From: Prorocentrum cordatum
Lineage: Eukaryota; Sar; Dinophyceae; Prorocentrales; Prorocentraceae
Direction: 5' to 3'
Assembly: GCA_963575745.1 (NCBI GenBank)
Contig: CAUYUJ010015837.1
Coordinates: forward strand, 1,598,040-1,660,539
DNA length: 62,500 bases
Shown: positions 1 to 10,645 of the stretch, piece by piece
How the letters are laid out: every line of letters begins with the position of its first letter
How positions within the stretch are numbered: position 1 is the first letter of the stretch
Made by a program: the position numbers and the translations under genes
Notes under the pieces: generated by a model
Seen by the model: only the letters and a program-made list of their open reading frames with translations
Told to the model about the DNA's origin: nothing
The model's database searches: none

Positions 1-576
1 CGCGGGACGGTTGACCCATCAGGTCTGGCGCGCATCGTCGAGCGAGGCGGTCGGGGCAGGGGGGGGGTCGACGGGCGAGGGGAAGGCGCCGCAAGCAGCG
101 AGCTCGGACTCCACGCCCCGCTCTCGCAACTGGTTAGGGACCGACCTGACGGGCAAACTGCGCATAGCCCGCCTGTCGAACTCGAACGCAGGGCAATCAA
201 TTCTGCGATGCATCGGCGCGCCCGTCGCCCAAGCGCACGCTCGGCAAACATTCGAGGAGGCCAGGCCGCGGCCGCGCAACCGCTGCTGGGGCTATTGAGT
301 CTGCGACGCCAGCGAGCGGAGAGAAGACTGGCGGTGCGACGACCAGCACGAAGACTCTGGCCCCTCCATCAACCGCCGCAGCGGTCGCCAAAAACTTGGT
401 CTGAACCAAGCTCGCAGGCGCTGGTGTGTGGCGAGCGACGCCACATCGGATGTCCCCGACGCCGCTCTCTCTGCAGCTGGCGGACGAGGCCGGGCGAAAT
501 CCTGAGCAAGTCTAGCTGCCGCCCTCCTTCCGAGATCACCGCCCGAGCCGACTCCGCCCCCCGCCCAGGATCAGCG

Positions 577-579
<3 letters not shown>
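1..579. other. GC-rich edge, no gene recognised
   Basis: Both strands are open in several frames only because the sequence is very GC-rich. No conserved motif was seen. It may be the 3' flank of the minus-strand reverse transcriptase relic that follows. Confidence 0.4.

Positions 580-670
<91 letters not shown>
580..670. repeat. (GA)n microsatellite
   Basis: About 45 uninterrupted GA dinucleotides. Overlapping open frames translate it as RERERE or SLSLSL runs, which are artefacts. Confidence 0.97.
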
Positions 671-675
<5 letters not shown>

Positions 676-739
676 GGGGCGCCAGGAGGTGGCCCCGCGC
701 CGACACGAAACGAGCCTGAATCATGTTCAGCGGCGGGGG

Positions 740-3150
740 CCCCCCCCCAGACGGCACGCGCCCACATGTAAACAACTTCACCGCGGTACAGCCTGGCTGG
801 GTCGAGCTGGGCCCCAAGTGTAGAGCTCAGGAGACGCAGGCTCGTCGAGGCCGCCCTGCACGCGGCCTGGAAACGATGGGCGCGGAGCTTCCTGCTAGGT
901 AACCCCGCGACCGCAGAGCCCCAAAGGCAGGCCGCTTGGGGCCCTGCGCGGTGCGCCGCGCTTATCTTCGCGCCAGCCTCACGCAGTCTTCTAGGGCTCC
1001 CCGCGCGGCGGATGCCCTTGCAAAACTTGGGCGAGGCTATCGGAACCCCGCGCCTGCCAGCCGTCGCCGCATCCGTGCCCAGGTCGCGCGCAACACCCCT
1101 ACGCCTGAACCCAAGAGCCCCCCACTCGATGAACAGACGGTCGGCAATAGACTGGCAGGACGCGAGGAACAAGCTCTTACTGCCCTGCAGCACGAGGCCT
1201 CGGCCAGAGAAGCCTGTGGCGAGCTCGCGGCCCACCGCGCCCAGCTGCTCCGTCACGCGCCTCGCCGCCCCGATGCGCCGCGCCGACACGTCGCCCACCG
1301 CGCTGCGCGCAGCCACCGTCGGGCGCTCGCGGCCGAGGCTGACGAACGCGCGGCGCAGCATCACTTTGACCGTCGCGGTCGCCAGACTGCAGCCCGCACG
1401 GACCGCCCCGCCGTTCACCGCGACAGCCGCGCCGCAGCAATCCTGGACGGAGATCGCCCGCGGCCCGCTGCACAGCGCGCACGCCGCACGGAGGACGCGC
1501 ATGCTGAAGCCGGCCTCCTGGGCTTGATGGCATGCGGAACAAACTCGCGCGCCTTCTTCAAGTCCGCGAAGAGGGGGCCCGACTCCATGCCGAGCGCGTG
1601 GGCGCTGTAGCCCAGCATGTTGTGCTCCCAGCCAGCGCGGTCGCGCGACTTGCCACGCGCTCCCCAAAAGGCTGCCAGCCTGTGATCGCGCTCCCACTGC
1701 TGGGCCTGGCCCCTCCTCAGGCGGCTCTACACTCGCAGCAAGTTGGCGATCAGCGCGATCGGCCTGAGGCCGCCACCATCCTTGCCAATGGAGATGATCA
1801 GCGTGGGCCAGAGGGCGGACCACAATGGCGAACGCCCCCGCAGCTCAATCAAATCGAGGATGCGCGCCAGGAGCTCGTCGGGCAGCAGGAGCCACGACCT
1901 CTGGTTGACGCAGTCACTGCCCAGCCCCGTGCGGTGAGCAAAGCGGCCCAGCACACGCTCGAGGCTCGCCAGGCTGGCCCGCGGGGGCTCCTCCTTCCCC
2001 GCCGCCGCGAGCGCCTCGCCCCGAGCGGCGCCTTGCCCGCCTGCTGCCATTCGGCGAGCAGCGCCTCCACGGCCGCGCCCTCCTGCAGCGGGGCCCCGTC
2101 GGGGTCCGAGGGCCCGCCGAGGGCTGAAAAAGCCTTGCTGCACCTGTGGGCCTCCGACCCGCCCTTGAGCACCGCTCCTCCTACCAGCGGTGTCAGGCGG
2201 CCTGCTGATGCTGCTTGCCGACCGCGTCGGCACGCTCGCGACGGCGTTCCTCGGCCTCGGCCAAGCTGGCCCCGCCTGCGAGCAGCGCCGCTCCGAGGTC
2301 AGGAACCGCGAAGCTGCAGTCAGCCAGCCCACTGGGCCCGGGGCGGCCGCCGGCCTTGCGGCCGGAGGTCGCGCACCTGGCCCCGCAGCTCCTCGGGCCA
2401 CGCCCGCAGCTGCTCCACGTCGTCTGCTGCGCCCGAGTCTCCCCCACCAGCATGAGGAGAAGCACTGGTCTCTCGGGCTGCCTGCTGCGTCACTGGTCGC
2501 TCAACCCTCAACGAACTCTCGGCACGGCCCTGCGCGCAGGACACCAAACCTTCCACTCCAGGCAGCTCCTGGGATCGCTGCATGGGCGCACGTTCCCCCT
2601 AGCCCGCGAGGGCTGGGACCCACGACCAGGTCCAGGCTGCAGCCGCGCATGGGGAGCGTCACCAGCACCGCGCCCTCGCAGGAGGGGCCGTCCACCAGGC
2701 GGCAGCACGACCTCGAAGGCATCCTGACCATGCGGGGGGGGGGCAGTGCTCGAACCGCGGACGGCATCGGCCGCCCGCCCGTCGGCGGCGTCGGCGGTGA
2801 GCTGGGCGTTGCGGGAGGCATCGACCACCCGGGCGTCCGCGGCAGCCCGCTCGCACCCAATGCCGCCCCCCCTCGCTGCGGTCGGAGCCAACGCGGCCGT
2901 TTCAAAGCGACCTCGCCCTGCCCAGCACCGCGACCAGGGGCCGCCATGCCCTGGCGGCCTCCGACTGGCCCGGCAGCTGGCGCCTCTTGGCCAACGCGTC
3001 CAGCGCGACGGTGCGAAGGCTCACGCCGTCGGCCCTGCCGCGATGCTTCTCGCCTGCTGGCCCTTGAAGGTCAAACTGGCAGCAAAGCTCATCCACCATG
3101 TTCTTGAGCCACTCCTGCCACGCTCCAACGAAGCCCAAGCTTGTCGGGCC
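740..3150 (-). pseudogene. Degenerate non-LTR (LINE-type) reverse transcriptase relic
   Basis: Reading the minus strand from 3150 down to 740, pieces of one reverse transcriptase appear in successive frames. A linker segment (WQEWLKNMVDELC, near 3110) precedes RT fingers around 1730-1960 with TGLGSDCVNQRSWLLLPDEL and ISIGKDGGGLRPIALIANLL. Next come the palm entrance (GPLFADLKKAREFV, near 1580) and the segment AVRAGCSLATATVKVML near 1400. A thumb-like stretch with ARDLGTDA and LWGSAVAGLP lies near 800-1050. This order matches dinoflagellate LINE-type RTs as I know them. At least three frame changes are needed, and where the catalytic F-x-DD box should sit the sequence reads RRAFVSLG, so both aspartates are gone. 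It is a dead fossil. The exact ends and any upstream endonuclease are not resolved. Confidence 0.6.
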
Positions 3151-3774
3151 CCCCCCCTCCGCTCAGCTCCAGTTGTGGACCAGCGGCCCGGGGAGGCGCC
3201 CCGCCTGCCTCGCCGTCGGGAACTTCCCCCGCATCAGGCGGGCTTGGGCGGACGGCTGAATCGAACGCCCCTGAACCCCGGTCCGTCGTCGGCTGTGAGA
3301 TTGGGCGATGCGCTTCGAATCGCGACAAGGGGGGGGCGCCTGGCCGCTGATCGGCCGAGTCGGCCCGTCGATTTCGAAGCCCCGGAGTTGCCTCTGACGC
3401 TGAACCTCGGGACCTTTCAAAAATAATGTCGCGCAGCATCCCCGCGCGCGTCGGGGGGCGATCGCGGGGGGGGGGGAGATGGTTCGAGTCGCAGCCTCTC
3501 GATTCAGAATGCGAGTCTGGGGCCTGAGGCCACTTGCGTTTTCTCGCCGGGCGCATCTTGAAGGGGGGGAAATTCACCAGGCAAGGGTCCTGGATCTAGC
3601 TTGGCCCGAGGTCACCTTGTTTCCGTTTTCCATATGTCTTGCCTGGGGGCTCGTTGCCCCCCCCCCCCCCCGTCGGAGCAACCTCCAGCTGGCGAAAACG
3701 ACGTCGACCCTCGACGGGCGCGCCAGGCGCCCCAGTGAGAGGGCCGCCCCCATGGGGGCGGCGACGAGGAGAAG

Positions 3775-4060
3775 CGAAAGGAGGAGGGAGAGGAGGAGGA
3801 GGAGGAGGAGGAAAACAAACGGAAGGAGGCGACGAGGATACGTTTCGGGCCCCCCGCGCACGGAGGCACGCGAGGCATTGCATCGGAGGAGGGGGGGGGG
3901 GCAGGAGGAGGAGGAGAAGGAAGAGGGGGAAGAGGGGGGGGGGAGAGGTGGAGGGGGAAGAGGGGCAAGAGGAGGAGGGGGAGGAGGAGGGGGAAGAAGA
4001 GGAGGACGCAGACGACGACGAGGAGGAGGAGAGGGGGATAATGGCGAGAGGAAGGAAGCA
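3775..4060. repeat. GAG/GGA-rich purine tract
   Basis: Nearly pure purine on the plus strand, built of GAG, GGA and GGGG units with few interruptions. Open frames across it give poly-R/G/E or poly-P/S/L and are not taken as genes. Confidence 0.9.
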
Positions 4061-4224
4061 GGAGGAGAAGGGCGGGAGAAAGACAGGGGGTGGAGTCGAG
4101 GACGAGAAAGCGCGGGAGCGGTCAACCAGTGCCCCCCGAGGCCTGCCGGGGGCCAGGCCGCCCGCGCGCGGCTATCTCAAGTCGCCCGGTAGCCGGGCAA
4201 ATCCACCTCATCCGTTTTACTTGT

Positions 4225-4305
4225 TTCAAAGTTCGCTTCAATTCGCTTCAATTCGCTTCGCGCTTCTCTCCAAGTCGCTTCACGCTTCGCTTCAGTTGCT
4301 TTGCC
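4225..4305. repeat. Short TTCGCTTCA-type tandem repeat
   Basis: Degenerate units related to TTCGCTTCAA are repeated about eight times, interrupted by TCTCC. Confidence 0.7.
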
Positions 4306-5684
4306 ACTCGCCGACCTCGCGGCGACCCGCTTCGCGTCGGGCAGGACCGCGAGGCAAACGGACGCGCGGAGTACTGGTTTCAGCCCGACAAAACGAAGGA
4401 CCCAGGAAACGCGCCAGTGAATCCGCGGAAAGATTGGGGAACTGCGCCCGGTGCCGGCCACGTCGCGCGCCGCGGCAGAGGCGCGGCCCGTCGCGATGCG
4501 CCTGGCCAGCGCACGCGCAAGAAGGTTCACCGGCGCTGCGCGCGGCCGCGCCCCAGCGACCACCGCCTCGCGGACGGCGCTGTAGACAGCGGCGGAAAGT
4601 GGGCAGATCACTTGGCGCCTCGGCCGCGGCGGCGCCCCCGGGCCTTGCCGGCGCAGCGGCTGAGGACTCTCCGGCCCCTATCGTCGGCCCAGAGAACCCC
4701 GATGACACCCCCGCAGCAGCAGCTGAAGGGGCGCGCTCCCTAAGGCGCCGGCGCAATCGCGGCGGCCGCCTCGACGGCGCCCGCCGCCCTGGCGGGCGCT
4801 GCCACGCGCGCGGCCCTCTCAGCGGAGGAGCTGCCCCTGTCGCTTCCCCGAAGTCCGCGCCGCTCGCCGCCCGCGACGCCGCGGGGCCCGGCCGCTGCGG
4901 TTGCCCCGCCTGCGACTGCAGCGATAGTGCGATAGTGCCCCCGCACGGCCGCAGGCGCTTCGAGGCACCATTGCGACTGTCGCAATCTATCCTCGGAACG
5001 CGGGAGCGGCCCCGCGAGTGGATCGGCCATTCGGATTTCGCAGCCCCTGCACTTCTGCGGCAGGCGCGCGCCCGCGCGCGGGGAGGAGAGAACAGAGTAG
5101 ACACTTGCCAGCGAGTGTCGCCGCTGCGCAAACTCGACGGGTTGACCCGCGACCCCGCGGCGGACGCAATAGCGCGCCGCGCCGCCCCCCTAGACTCGGG
5201 GCCTCCAGGGTGGCCACCTGCGTCGGAGGAGCGCCCGCTGATGATGCGCGCTCATTTTGCGGCGGGCGCCGCCGCTGTCTCGTGGACGCCATTAGAGATC
5301 AACCCACGGCGGGCGGCTTCAGCTCTGCTCGCGGGGCGCGCGTCGCGCCCGCAGTCGCGAGCGAGGACTGCGGTCTGGACTGCGCGGCGCAGACGTGCCA
5401 GGAGGTCTCCGCGCGGGGGTCTCGCGGGCAGCTCCGCCAGGACAGCTGCGTTCCCTGCAGTATTTGCGTTATGTCTCCCCCCTCCTCCCCCTCTGTCCTG
5501 ATCCGTCGCTCCCATGTCTCCTTCCTCTCCGCCTCCCTCCTCCCATCCTTTTTCCGTTCCTCCCCCCCCCGTCTCCGCCCCCCCATCCTCTCTCTCTCTC
5601 TCTCTCTCTCTTCTCAAGGCCCCCCCGTTTTGCCCTCCCAACTCACCCCGCCGCCCGCCCCCCCCCCCCCCCCCTCGCAGGAAA

Positions 5685-6535
5685 TCGCGGACTACGCGGT
5701 GGAAAGGCCGCGTTTGGGGCGGCCCCTCGACGCCATGGCGCTCGCGCGAGAAGTCGCGAAGGATGACGCCCGGAAGCTTCGGCGACGGCGGAGCGCGCTG
5801 GGCGCGGGTGACCTGGCCCCGCAGCCAGAGCCCGCCGCCACCGCGGGAACGCAGCCCGGGGCCGCCGCTGCCGCGGCGGCCCCAGCCGCGGACCTGCCAG
5901 CGGGCGACGTCGACGCGCAGGGAGTGCGCGATGAGACCCTGCAGGCCATCAAATGGTGGACAGGAGTCAAAGGCGCCTGGCGCGCCCTGGACACGGCTCA
6001 AGAGTCGACGCCCGCAGAGCGGGAGGAGCACATCTTGCAACGCTGCAGCCGCGAGCCACGAACCCCCGCCCAGAAACCGATGATCTCGGCGGCCCCGTCG
6101 CTCCTGCGCCCGAGAATAGAGGCAGCGAGGGCTTTCGACGAGCACCTCCGCTCCTTAGGCCGGCGCTTGGAGAGCGCCCGCCGCGCGGGGCGGCGCGCTC
6201 ATTCACGGGGGCGTCGAACTGGGGCCTCCTGTGAAAGGGCCCGCCGCGGGGGCGGGCGGGGCGCGCGAAGCGCTGGCGCGGAGCGTTTCTGCCGTCGAGG
6301 CGCGCCTCCGCAGCGGCGGGGGCCGCCCGCCAGCCCGGGGGGCGCGCGACGCAGGCCGAGCAAGGCAGCGCCCTCAAGTGGAAAGGGCGGACAATGCCAA
6401 GGGCGGGGCCGCCCTCGCACACGCCCCAGGCCGGGGCAAGCAGCGCGCGAATCGCAGAGCCCCATTCGGCGCGGCGCAGATTGGAAAGCCATCAAGAGCG
6501 GACTGCCCCCGCAACGAGAGGGGCCAACAATATAG
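5685..6535 (+). other. Weak coding-like stretch, unrecognised
   Basis: A plus-strand frame is open here and begins right after a C-rich tract ending in CAG (about 5640-5680), which resembles a splice acceptor. The first 150 or so residues are less arginine/glycine-skewed than the surroundings, for example DETLQAIKWWTGVKGAWRAL, and look partly helical. After about 6180 the translation turns into low-complexity arginine/alanine. I do not recognise the product. It could be a decayed exon or part of a retroelement. Confidence 0.2.
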
Positions 6536-7674
6536 CAAGGTTCGCGCAATGATGCATTCATTCTCCAGGCCAAAGCGTTGGAGCTGATGGGCGCGCGCGT
6601 CGCGGAGCAGCTGCGGCTCGCGAGGCGACCCGCCGCCGCGGGAATGCGGTCGCTCCGGCGGGTCGCCCGGCGCGCGGACTGCGGGCCCAGCATGCGGCGC
6701 GCGAACGCGATATTTAAATGCCCGCTGCCCGTGTTGGAAGAGCCCCGGGAGCGAGGCCCGCTGCCCAGGGCGCGCTCCGCGCGCCTGCTACTCGCGCGGG
6801 GGGCGACCCCGAGCGATGAGCGACAAGGAACGCTCGCGGAGAGAAGGCCCCCCCATCGATGGCGCGCGCGTTTGAGGCGGAGGGCGGAGGGGAGAAGCTG
6901 AGGCCGCGCCGACTGGAACACCTTCGGCGCCGAGGGCACGGCGCGCGAGCGTCGGCGACCGCCGGCGCGACCAGATGTCCTCGCGCACCTGGACTGCCGC
7001 CTGCCTCATCTGCTGGAACCCCCGCAGCAGCGGGCGTGGGGGATAATGATGGTTGACGATCATGGCCCTCGCCTGCCCCCGCTGGTGGGCAAGCTGCGCT
7101 GGTCTCGCGGCCGCGCGCTCGCCCCGCGCGAAGGCGGCGCGGCCCCGGTCTTCCAGACTGCGGGCGCGCACTTGAATCAGCGCGCCAGGCGCGAGCATAC
7201 GAAGAGTGACGGAACGGCGCTGCCGAGGGCCATGAGGGTCGGCCAGCGCGCCCCGCAGCTGGGCGAGATGGACTGCGCACGCCGGGGCGATGTTCCAAAT
7301 GGGCATCAACATGGCCGCGGCAGAGGAGTATTCGGAAACAGGTTGCATGGCAAACCTCTGGGATGCGGACATGGGCGCGCGCGTCTGCTCGGGGGCCCGC
7401 TACTCCTGGAGAAAGTTGGGCATGCGCGGAAAGGTCGCCGCCGCAGTGGCGGAGGTCAGAGCAGAGGTAGTGGCGGGCCGCTTGAGATGGGCCCACAAAG
7501 ACATAATGCAATTGATTATCCCGCGCCCTCGCCACGGCAACTGCGACGTCGCGCTGGCCAATCTCGGAGACGACGTGGGTCTCGACGAGGGCGGCAAGTC
7601 TTGGCGCGGCATGGAGGGGGCGGAAGACGCGGTCGAGGGCCTCCACAGCAGCGGGGGCAAAGATGGCGATAATT

Positions 7675-7779
7675 GCGCCCTGGGGTGCAACAGGCGCAAA
7701 AAAATAAGCTTGGTTATGTAAGCGCATAATATACGCTCATGTCTTAACATGAGCGCATCCTATGCGCTCATGACTTCAC
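7675..7779 (+). repeat. Left copy of a ~100-bp inverted repeat pair
   Basis: The segment starting GCGCCCTGGGGTGCAACAGG and ending near GACTTCAC reappears in reverse complement at 19103-19205 with roughly 90% identity. Inside are short palindromes: ATGAGCGCAT and ATGCGCTCAT with a 3-nt loop (7748-7770), and CTCATGT/ACATGAG (7737-7754). It marks a change from very GC-rich DNA on the left to a gene-bearing, less GC-rich block on the right. Confidence 0.9.
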
Positions 7780-7927
7780 AATTGTGGTACACAGCCAAAC
7801 ATCGGCTAGGTGTCCACGGCGACATGATGACCGCGCGCGCGCGGTCGAGAAGCCGCGCGCTCGCGCGCGCACGCAGCGAAGACGCGCAGCACACTATCGC
7901 GTGTAAGTATTGCATTGGCGTAGTGGA

Positions 7928-7928
<1 letters not shown>

Positions 7929-7990
<62 letters not shown>
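7929..7990. repeat. (AGT)n microsatellite
   Basis: About 20 copies of a TAG/AGT trinucleotide. Confidence 0.97.
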
Positions 7991-8515
7991 AGTTCATTGT
8001 GGGGAAGTCTAAACGCACATATACAATCAGCGGTTTGGCAAGCCTTCGATGTTCCCTCTTTGTGGGATCAGCGGACTGATCGCATGCCTGGAGCGCCGCA
8101 CGGGAGCTGTGGATTAGGGAACTACGAAAGGCACGGCATGCTCAAGCACCCCGCGTGAGGGGGACGGAGGATTCAGCTCACAAGCCAATGCCCCCTTCTG
8201 CGGGAGCGGGCGGTAAGATTGGGCACCTCGTTTGCGATAGGGACTAGGGGCGTGGCAGGCTGGGACACCCTGCATCGGCGGGCGTGGCGGGATTACGTTC
8301 CTTGTTCGTTGGGTGTGTCGGAGCAGATCCCAATATACTTGAAGCGCCTGTCTAATTCAGCAATGATGGTTTCTGGCGAACGGACACTCTTCTGAGGGCG
8401 CGCACTAGTGCCACGAACCCCCTTGAAAAAAACTTGCCCCCACATTCTGGAAAAACGCGGGGGGGGGACGGACCCCCTCACGTAACATGGTCTCCAGGGC
8501 TCATCCTGGAACTCG
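7991..8515. other. Intergenic, nothing recognised
   Basis: Unique-looking sequence between the AGT array and the pyrimidine tract of the next gene. No motif or convincing frame was seen. The frame that opens at 8434 is judged to be upstream, non-coding read-through (see the spliced-leader relic and gene entries). Confidence 0.5.
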
Positions 8516-8584
8516 TCCTCCTCCTCCTCCTCCTCCCCCTCCTCCTTCTCCCCCCCGCAGCCGTTTTGGCTCAGACTCGTGGTG
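8516..8584 (+). promoter_or_regulatory. Polypyrimidine tract plus relict spliced leader (trans-splice acceptor)
   Basis: A CTC-rich pyrimidine tract (8516-8566) runs into GCAGCCGTTTTGGCTCAG at 8567-8584. The leader is GTAGCCATTTTGGCTCAAG, so the relic differs by T to C, A to G and a one-base change near the end. The AG at 8569-8570 after the pyrimidines is in the right place to accept a new spliced leader. This layout is known for recycled, retroposed dinoflagellate mRNAs. It implies that mature message starts here, and that the leucine-rich translation upstream is not protein. Confidence 0.8.
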
Positions 8585-8658
8585 AGTCGGATCTCCAGCG
8601 AGATCTTTTCGTCGGCAGAACGCCGCCGACTGCAGGATTTCAGGGCACCGCCAGGGAA

Positions 8659-9438
8659 ATGGCCGATGCCATGGCTCCATATTGCACTTCGGCTTCGTGG
8701 TTGTGCTACCCTTCATCCGGTGTGTCCCAGACGCAGATCCGTTACCATCGGAGCCTGATCCTCACGATGAAGGGGCTCCAGGATAATCTATTCTTCCAAT
8801 CAAAGAAAACAGCGGAGTGCATGAAGTCGTTGTTAGCAGACGTTCGCGTGTCGCGGGGGAAGAACTTGCCAGGCAAGCACGACGCCAAGTGGATCGCAGC
8901 TTGCTCTCAGCGCTTCCTTGCCATGTGCAAGCACGTCGCCGGGGCCGAGCGTAACGAGAACGCATGGCTACAGCAAGCTTTGCACTACGAGATCGAGTCC
9001 AATCCCGATGGACGCCTTGGCGCGCGACACAGCGATGTCGACGGGGATCCGCCTGGGGACAAGCCAGGGGCCATGGACTCCTTCCTCCAGGGCTGCGGCG
9101 GCATCGACGCCCCGAACTCGGGCGACGAGAAGATGTCCAAGGGCACGGACTCGGGCGACGAGAAGATGTCCAAGGGCACGAACGACGAGAGTGAAGACGA
9201 GGGCGACGGCTGTGACAAGGTGCCGTCCGAGGAGGAGTGGAGCGAGGACGAGGGCGACGGCTGTGACGAGGTGCCGTCTAAGGAGGACTTGGGCAAGGAC
9301 GAGGGCGACGGCTTTGACAAGGTGCCCGATCCCCCTGTCTACTGGTACGGCTACGACGTCAACCAGGAGATGGCATGGCGGATCCGCGCCGACGGCAAGC
9401 CTAACAAGAAGGAGCTGCAGGGTTGCGTGAACTCTTAA
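8659..9438 (+). CDS. Hypothetical protein with acidic tandem repeats
   Basis: The frame is open from 8434, but its first 50 codons translate the pyrimidine tract and leader relic. I therefore place the start at the first ATG after the predicted splice acceptor (MADAMAPYC), giving 259 residues. The N-terminal half is a mixed globular region with several cysteines (CTSASWLCYPSS; about residues 8-130). The C-terminal part is acidic and repetitive: an 11-residue unit SGDEKMSKGTD twice, then a 17-residue unit based on DEGDGCDKVPS three times. A conserved-looking end follows (PPVYWYGYDVNQEMAWRI). I do not recognise a family; probably a lineage-specific dinoflagellate protein. A second gene follows 115 bp downstream on the same strand. 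There is no intron. Other start codons in the same frame are possible. Confidence 0.65.
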   Translation: MADAMAPYCTSASWLCYPSSGVSQTQIRYHRSLILTMKGLQDNLFFQSKKTAECMKSLLADVRVSRGKNLPGKHDAKWIAACSQRFLAMCKHVAGAERNENAWLQQALHYEIESNPDGRLGARHSDVDGDPPGDKPGAMDSFLQGCGGIDAPNSGDEKMSKGTDSGDEKMSKGTNDESEDEGDGCDKVPSEEEWSEDEGDGCDEVPSKEDLGKDEGDGFDKVPDPPVYWYGYDVNQEMAWRIRADGKPNKKELQGCVNS

Positions 9439-9553
9439 TGTGTGTGCGTCTGCTCCCCCTCCTGCCTCCACCTCCTCCGCACCCCGCCCCGCCCCGTTGT
9501 CGGGTTCAGCCCTGGATCGAGGGTGGGGGTAGGGTAGGGGGAAGAGGTGGAGG
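9439..9553 (+). promoter_or_regulatory. Short intergenic spacer with pyrimidine tract
   Basis: Only 115 bp separate two co-directional genes. It contains a pyrimidine-rich stretch (about 9449-9496) followed by CAG at 9507-9509, a plausible trans-splice acceptor for the downstream gene. This is the spacing expected for tandem, trans-spliced dinoflagellate genes. No clear leader relic was found here. Confidence 0.45.
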
Positions 9554-10645
9554 ATGGAGGGGGAAGCAGAAGACACTCAAAGATATCACGCAGCCCTGAA
9601 GGAGTGGGCTCAGGTCTACGTCAGGGATGGGTACAGCAGGCCAGACGACCTCTTGTGGGCGACCTGGCCAGACGGGGGCTTCTGGCAAGTGGATGACGTC
9701 ACCGTCAATGAGTTCAAGGCGAAACAGTTGCTGGAGAGGTCGACGAAGGGATCTGGCGATCTCTTCACGTGCACCGACGGCAGCGGGGTGAAGTACGCCA
9801 TCATGAAGACCAAGAAGACCAAGACGGTCGATGGCGTGATGCTCCTGGCGTTCCGCTCCACGGGCCGCACCAAGGACGGCAAGGAGCAGATCCTGCAGCT
9901 GATGACGAAGGAGTTCGATTCGAGCGAGGCTGCCATTACGGTGATGACAGATGCAGTCAAAGTGATCGCGGAGGGCAAGATCGGCGACAGCAGGAAGGAG
10001 CGTTACGCCCTGCTGCAGGATGTCAAAAACAAGTACTTCGAGAAGGATGGCAAACCTAATGGGACTGAGCTCGCGACGACGCCGCCACCTAAGAAGACCA
10101 AGGTAGCTGACGGGGCCGACACTCAGCAGTCCACTGACAAGATGGCCATCACCACGGGTGCACGCGCAACTGTGGAGCTCGGAGTCGCAACCACGCCCAT
10201 CGGTAACAAGAAAAAGAAGAAGAAGAAGACGATCAAGAAGGCCAAGAAGCCCAAGGGCACGAGTGGCTCAGCTGCGGCTGGCGCTGTCCAGGAGGAGGTC
10301 GCGCCCCCAGTCGAACCCGACCTGAAGGGCGTCCCCAAGAGGAAGCGCAAGAAGGCGAAGGGCTCCAGGTTCAAGAAGTCGAAGACGGTGGCCTTCGACA
10401 AAGCCGACAAGCCCGAGAGCAACACCAAGAACGACAAGAACGACAACGGCGACAAGAACGACAAAGGCGACAAGCCCGAGAGCAACGACAAGAACGGCAA
10501 AGGCGACAAGCCCGAGAGCGACGACGAGAACGGCAAAGGCGACAAGCCCGAGAGCAACGACGACAAGCACGGCGACGTGCAGGAGATCGTCAGCAGCGAC
10601 GGCGACGAGCTCGTAGACAACGACACGGCCGACTTCTTCTCATAG
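9554..10645 (+). CDS. Hypothetical lysine-rich, probably nuclear protein
   Basis: An uninterrupted 363-residue frame. Residues 1-165 look globular (WAQVYVRDGYSRPDDLLWATW, then GVKYAIMKTKKTKTVDGVML). From about 165 the protein becomes low-complexity and basic, with a run of seven lysines near residue 220 (NKKKKKKKTIKKAKKPK) and KRKRKKAKGSRFKKSK near 265, both good nuclear-localisation candidates. The tail has three to four units of about 13 residues built on KGDKPESNDKNG and ends in an acidic stretch. The family is not recognised. The high content of third-position G/C matches the preceding gene and the next one, which suggests real coding selection. A nuclear or nucleic-acid-associated role is inferred from charge only. 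Confidence 0.65.
   Translation: MEGEAEDTQRYHAALKEWAQVYVRDGYSRPDDLLWATWPDGGFWQVDDVTVNEFKAKQLLERSTKGSGDLFTCTDGSGVKYAIMKTKKTKTVDGVMLLAFRSTGRTKDGKEQILQLMTKEFDSSEAAITVMTDAVKVIAEGKIGDSRKERYALLQDVKNKYFEKDGKPNGTELATTPPPKKTKVADGADTQQSTDKMAITTGARATVELGVATTPIGNKKKKKKKTIKKAKKPKGTSGSAAAGAVQEEVAPPVEPDLKGVPKRKRKKAKGSRFKKSKTVAFDKADKPESNTKNDKNDNGDKNDKGDKPESNDKNGKGDKPESDDENGKGDKPESNDDKHGDVQEIVSSDGDELVDNDTADFFS

Larger units (their letters stand above)
3151..7674. other. GC-rich region without a confident gene
   Basis: This 4.5-kb stretch is extremely GC-rich, with long G and C homopolymers (3462-3478, 3656-3671, 5658-5675) and purine tracts. Long open frames on both strands are composition artefacts. The minus strand may hold the 5' part of the element whose RT lies at 740-3150, but no endonuclease motif was found. 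The plus strand at about 5685-6200 looks slightly protein-like (see separate entry). Confidence 0.5.

Noticed and set aside
3475-3500. GGTTCGAGTC resembling a tRNA T-loop
   Set aside because: No acceptor stem, D-arm or anticodon arm could be placed around it. No tRNA, rRNA or snRNA gene was recognised anywhere in the window.
3639-5501. 620-codon open frame
   Set aside because: It consists of translated purine tract and GC-rich noise with poly-Arg/Gly/Glu runs, equally open on the other strand. No motif.
5994-6003. GGCTCAAG, the last eight bases of the spliced leader
   Set aside because: The preceding bases (CCCTGGACAC) do not resemble the rest of the leader, and there is no pyrimidine tract or following gene start.
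9490-9509. CCGTTGTCGGGTTCAG before the second gene as a leader relic
   Set aside because: Too many mismatches and gaps are needed. The pyrimidine tract and CAG are kept as a possible acceptor, but not as a relic.
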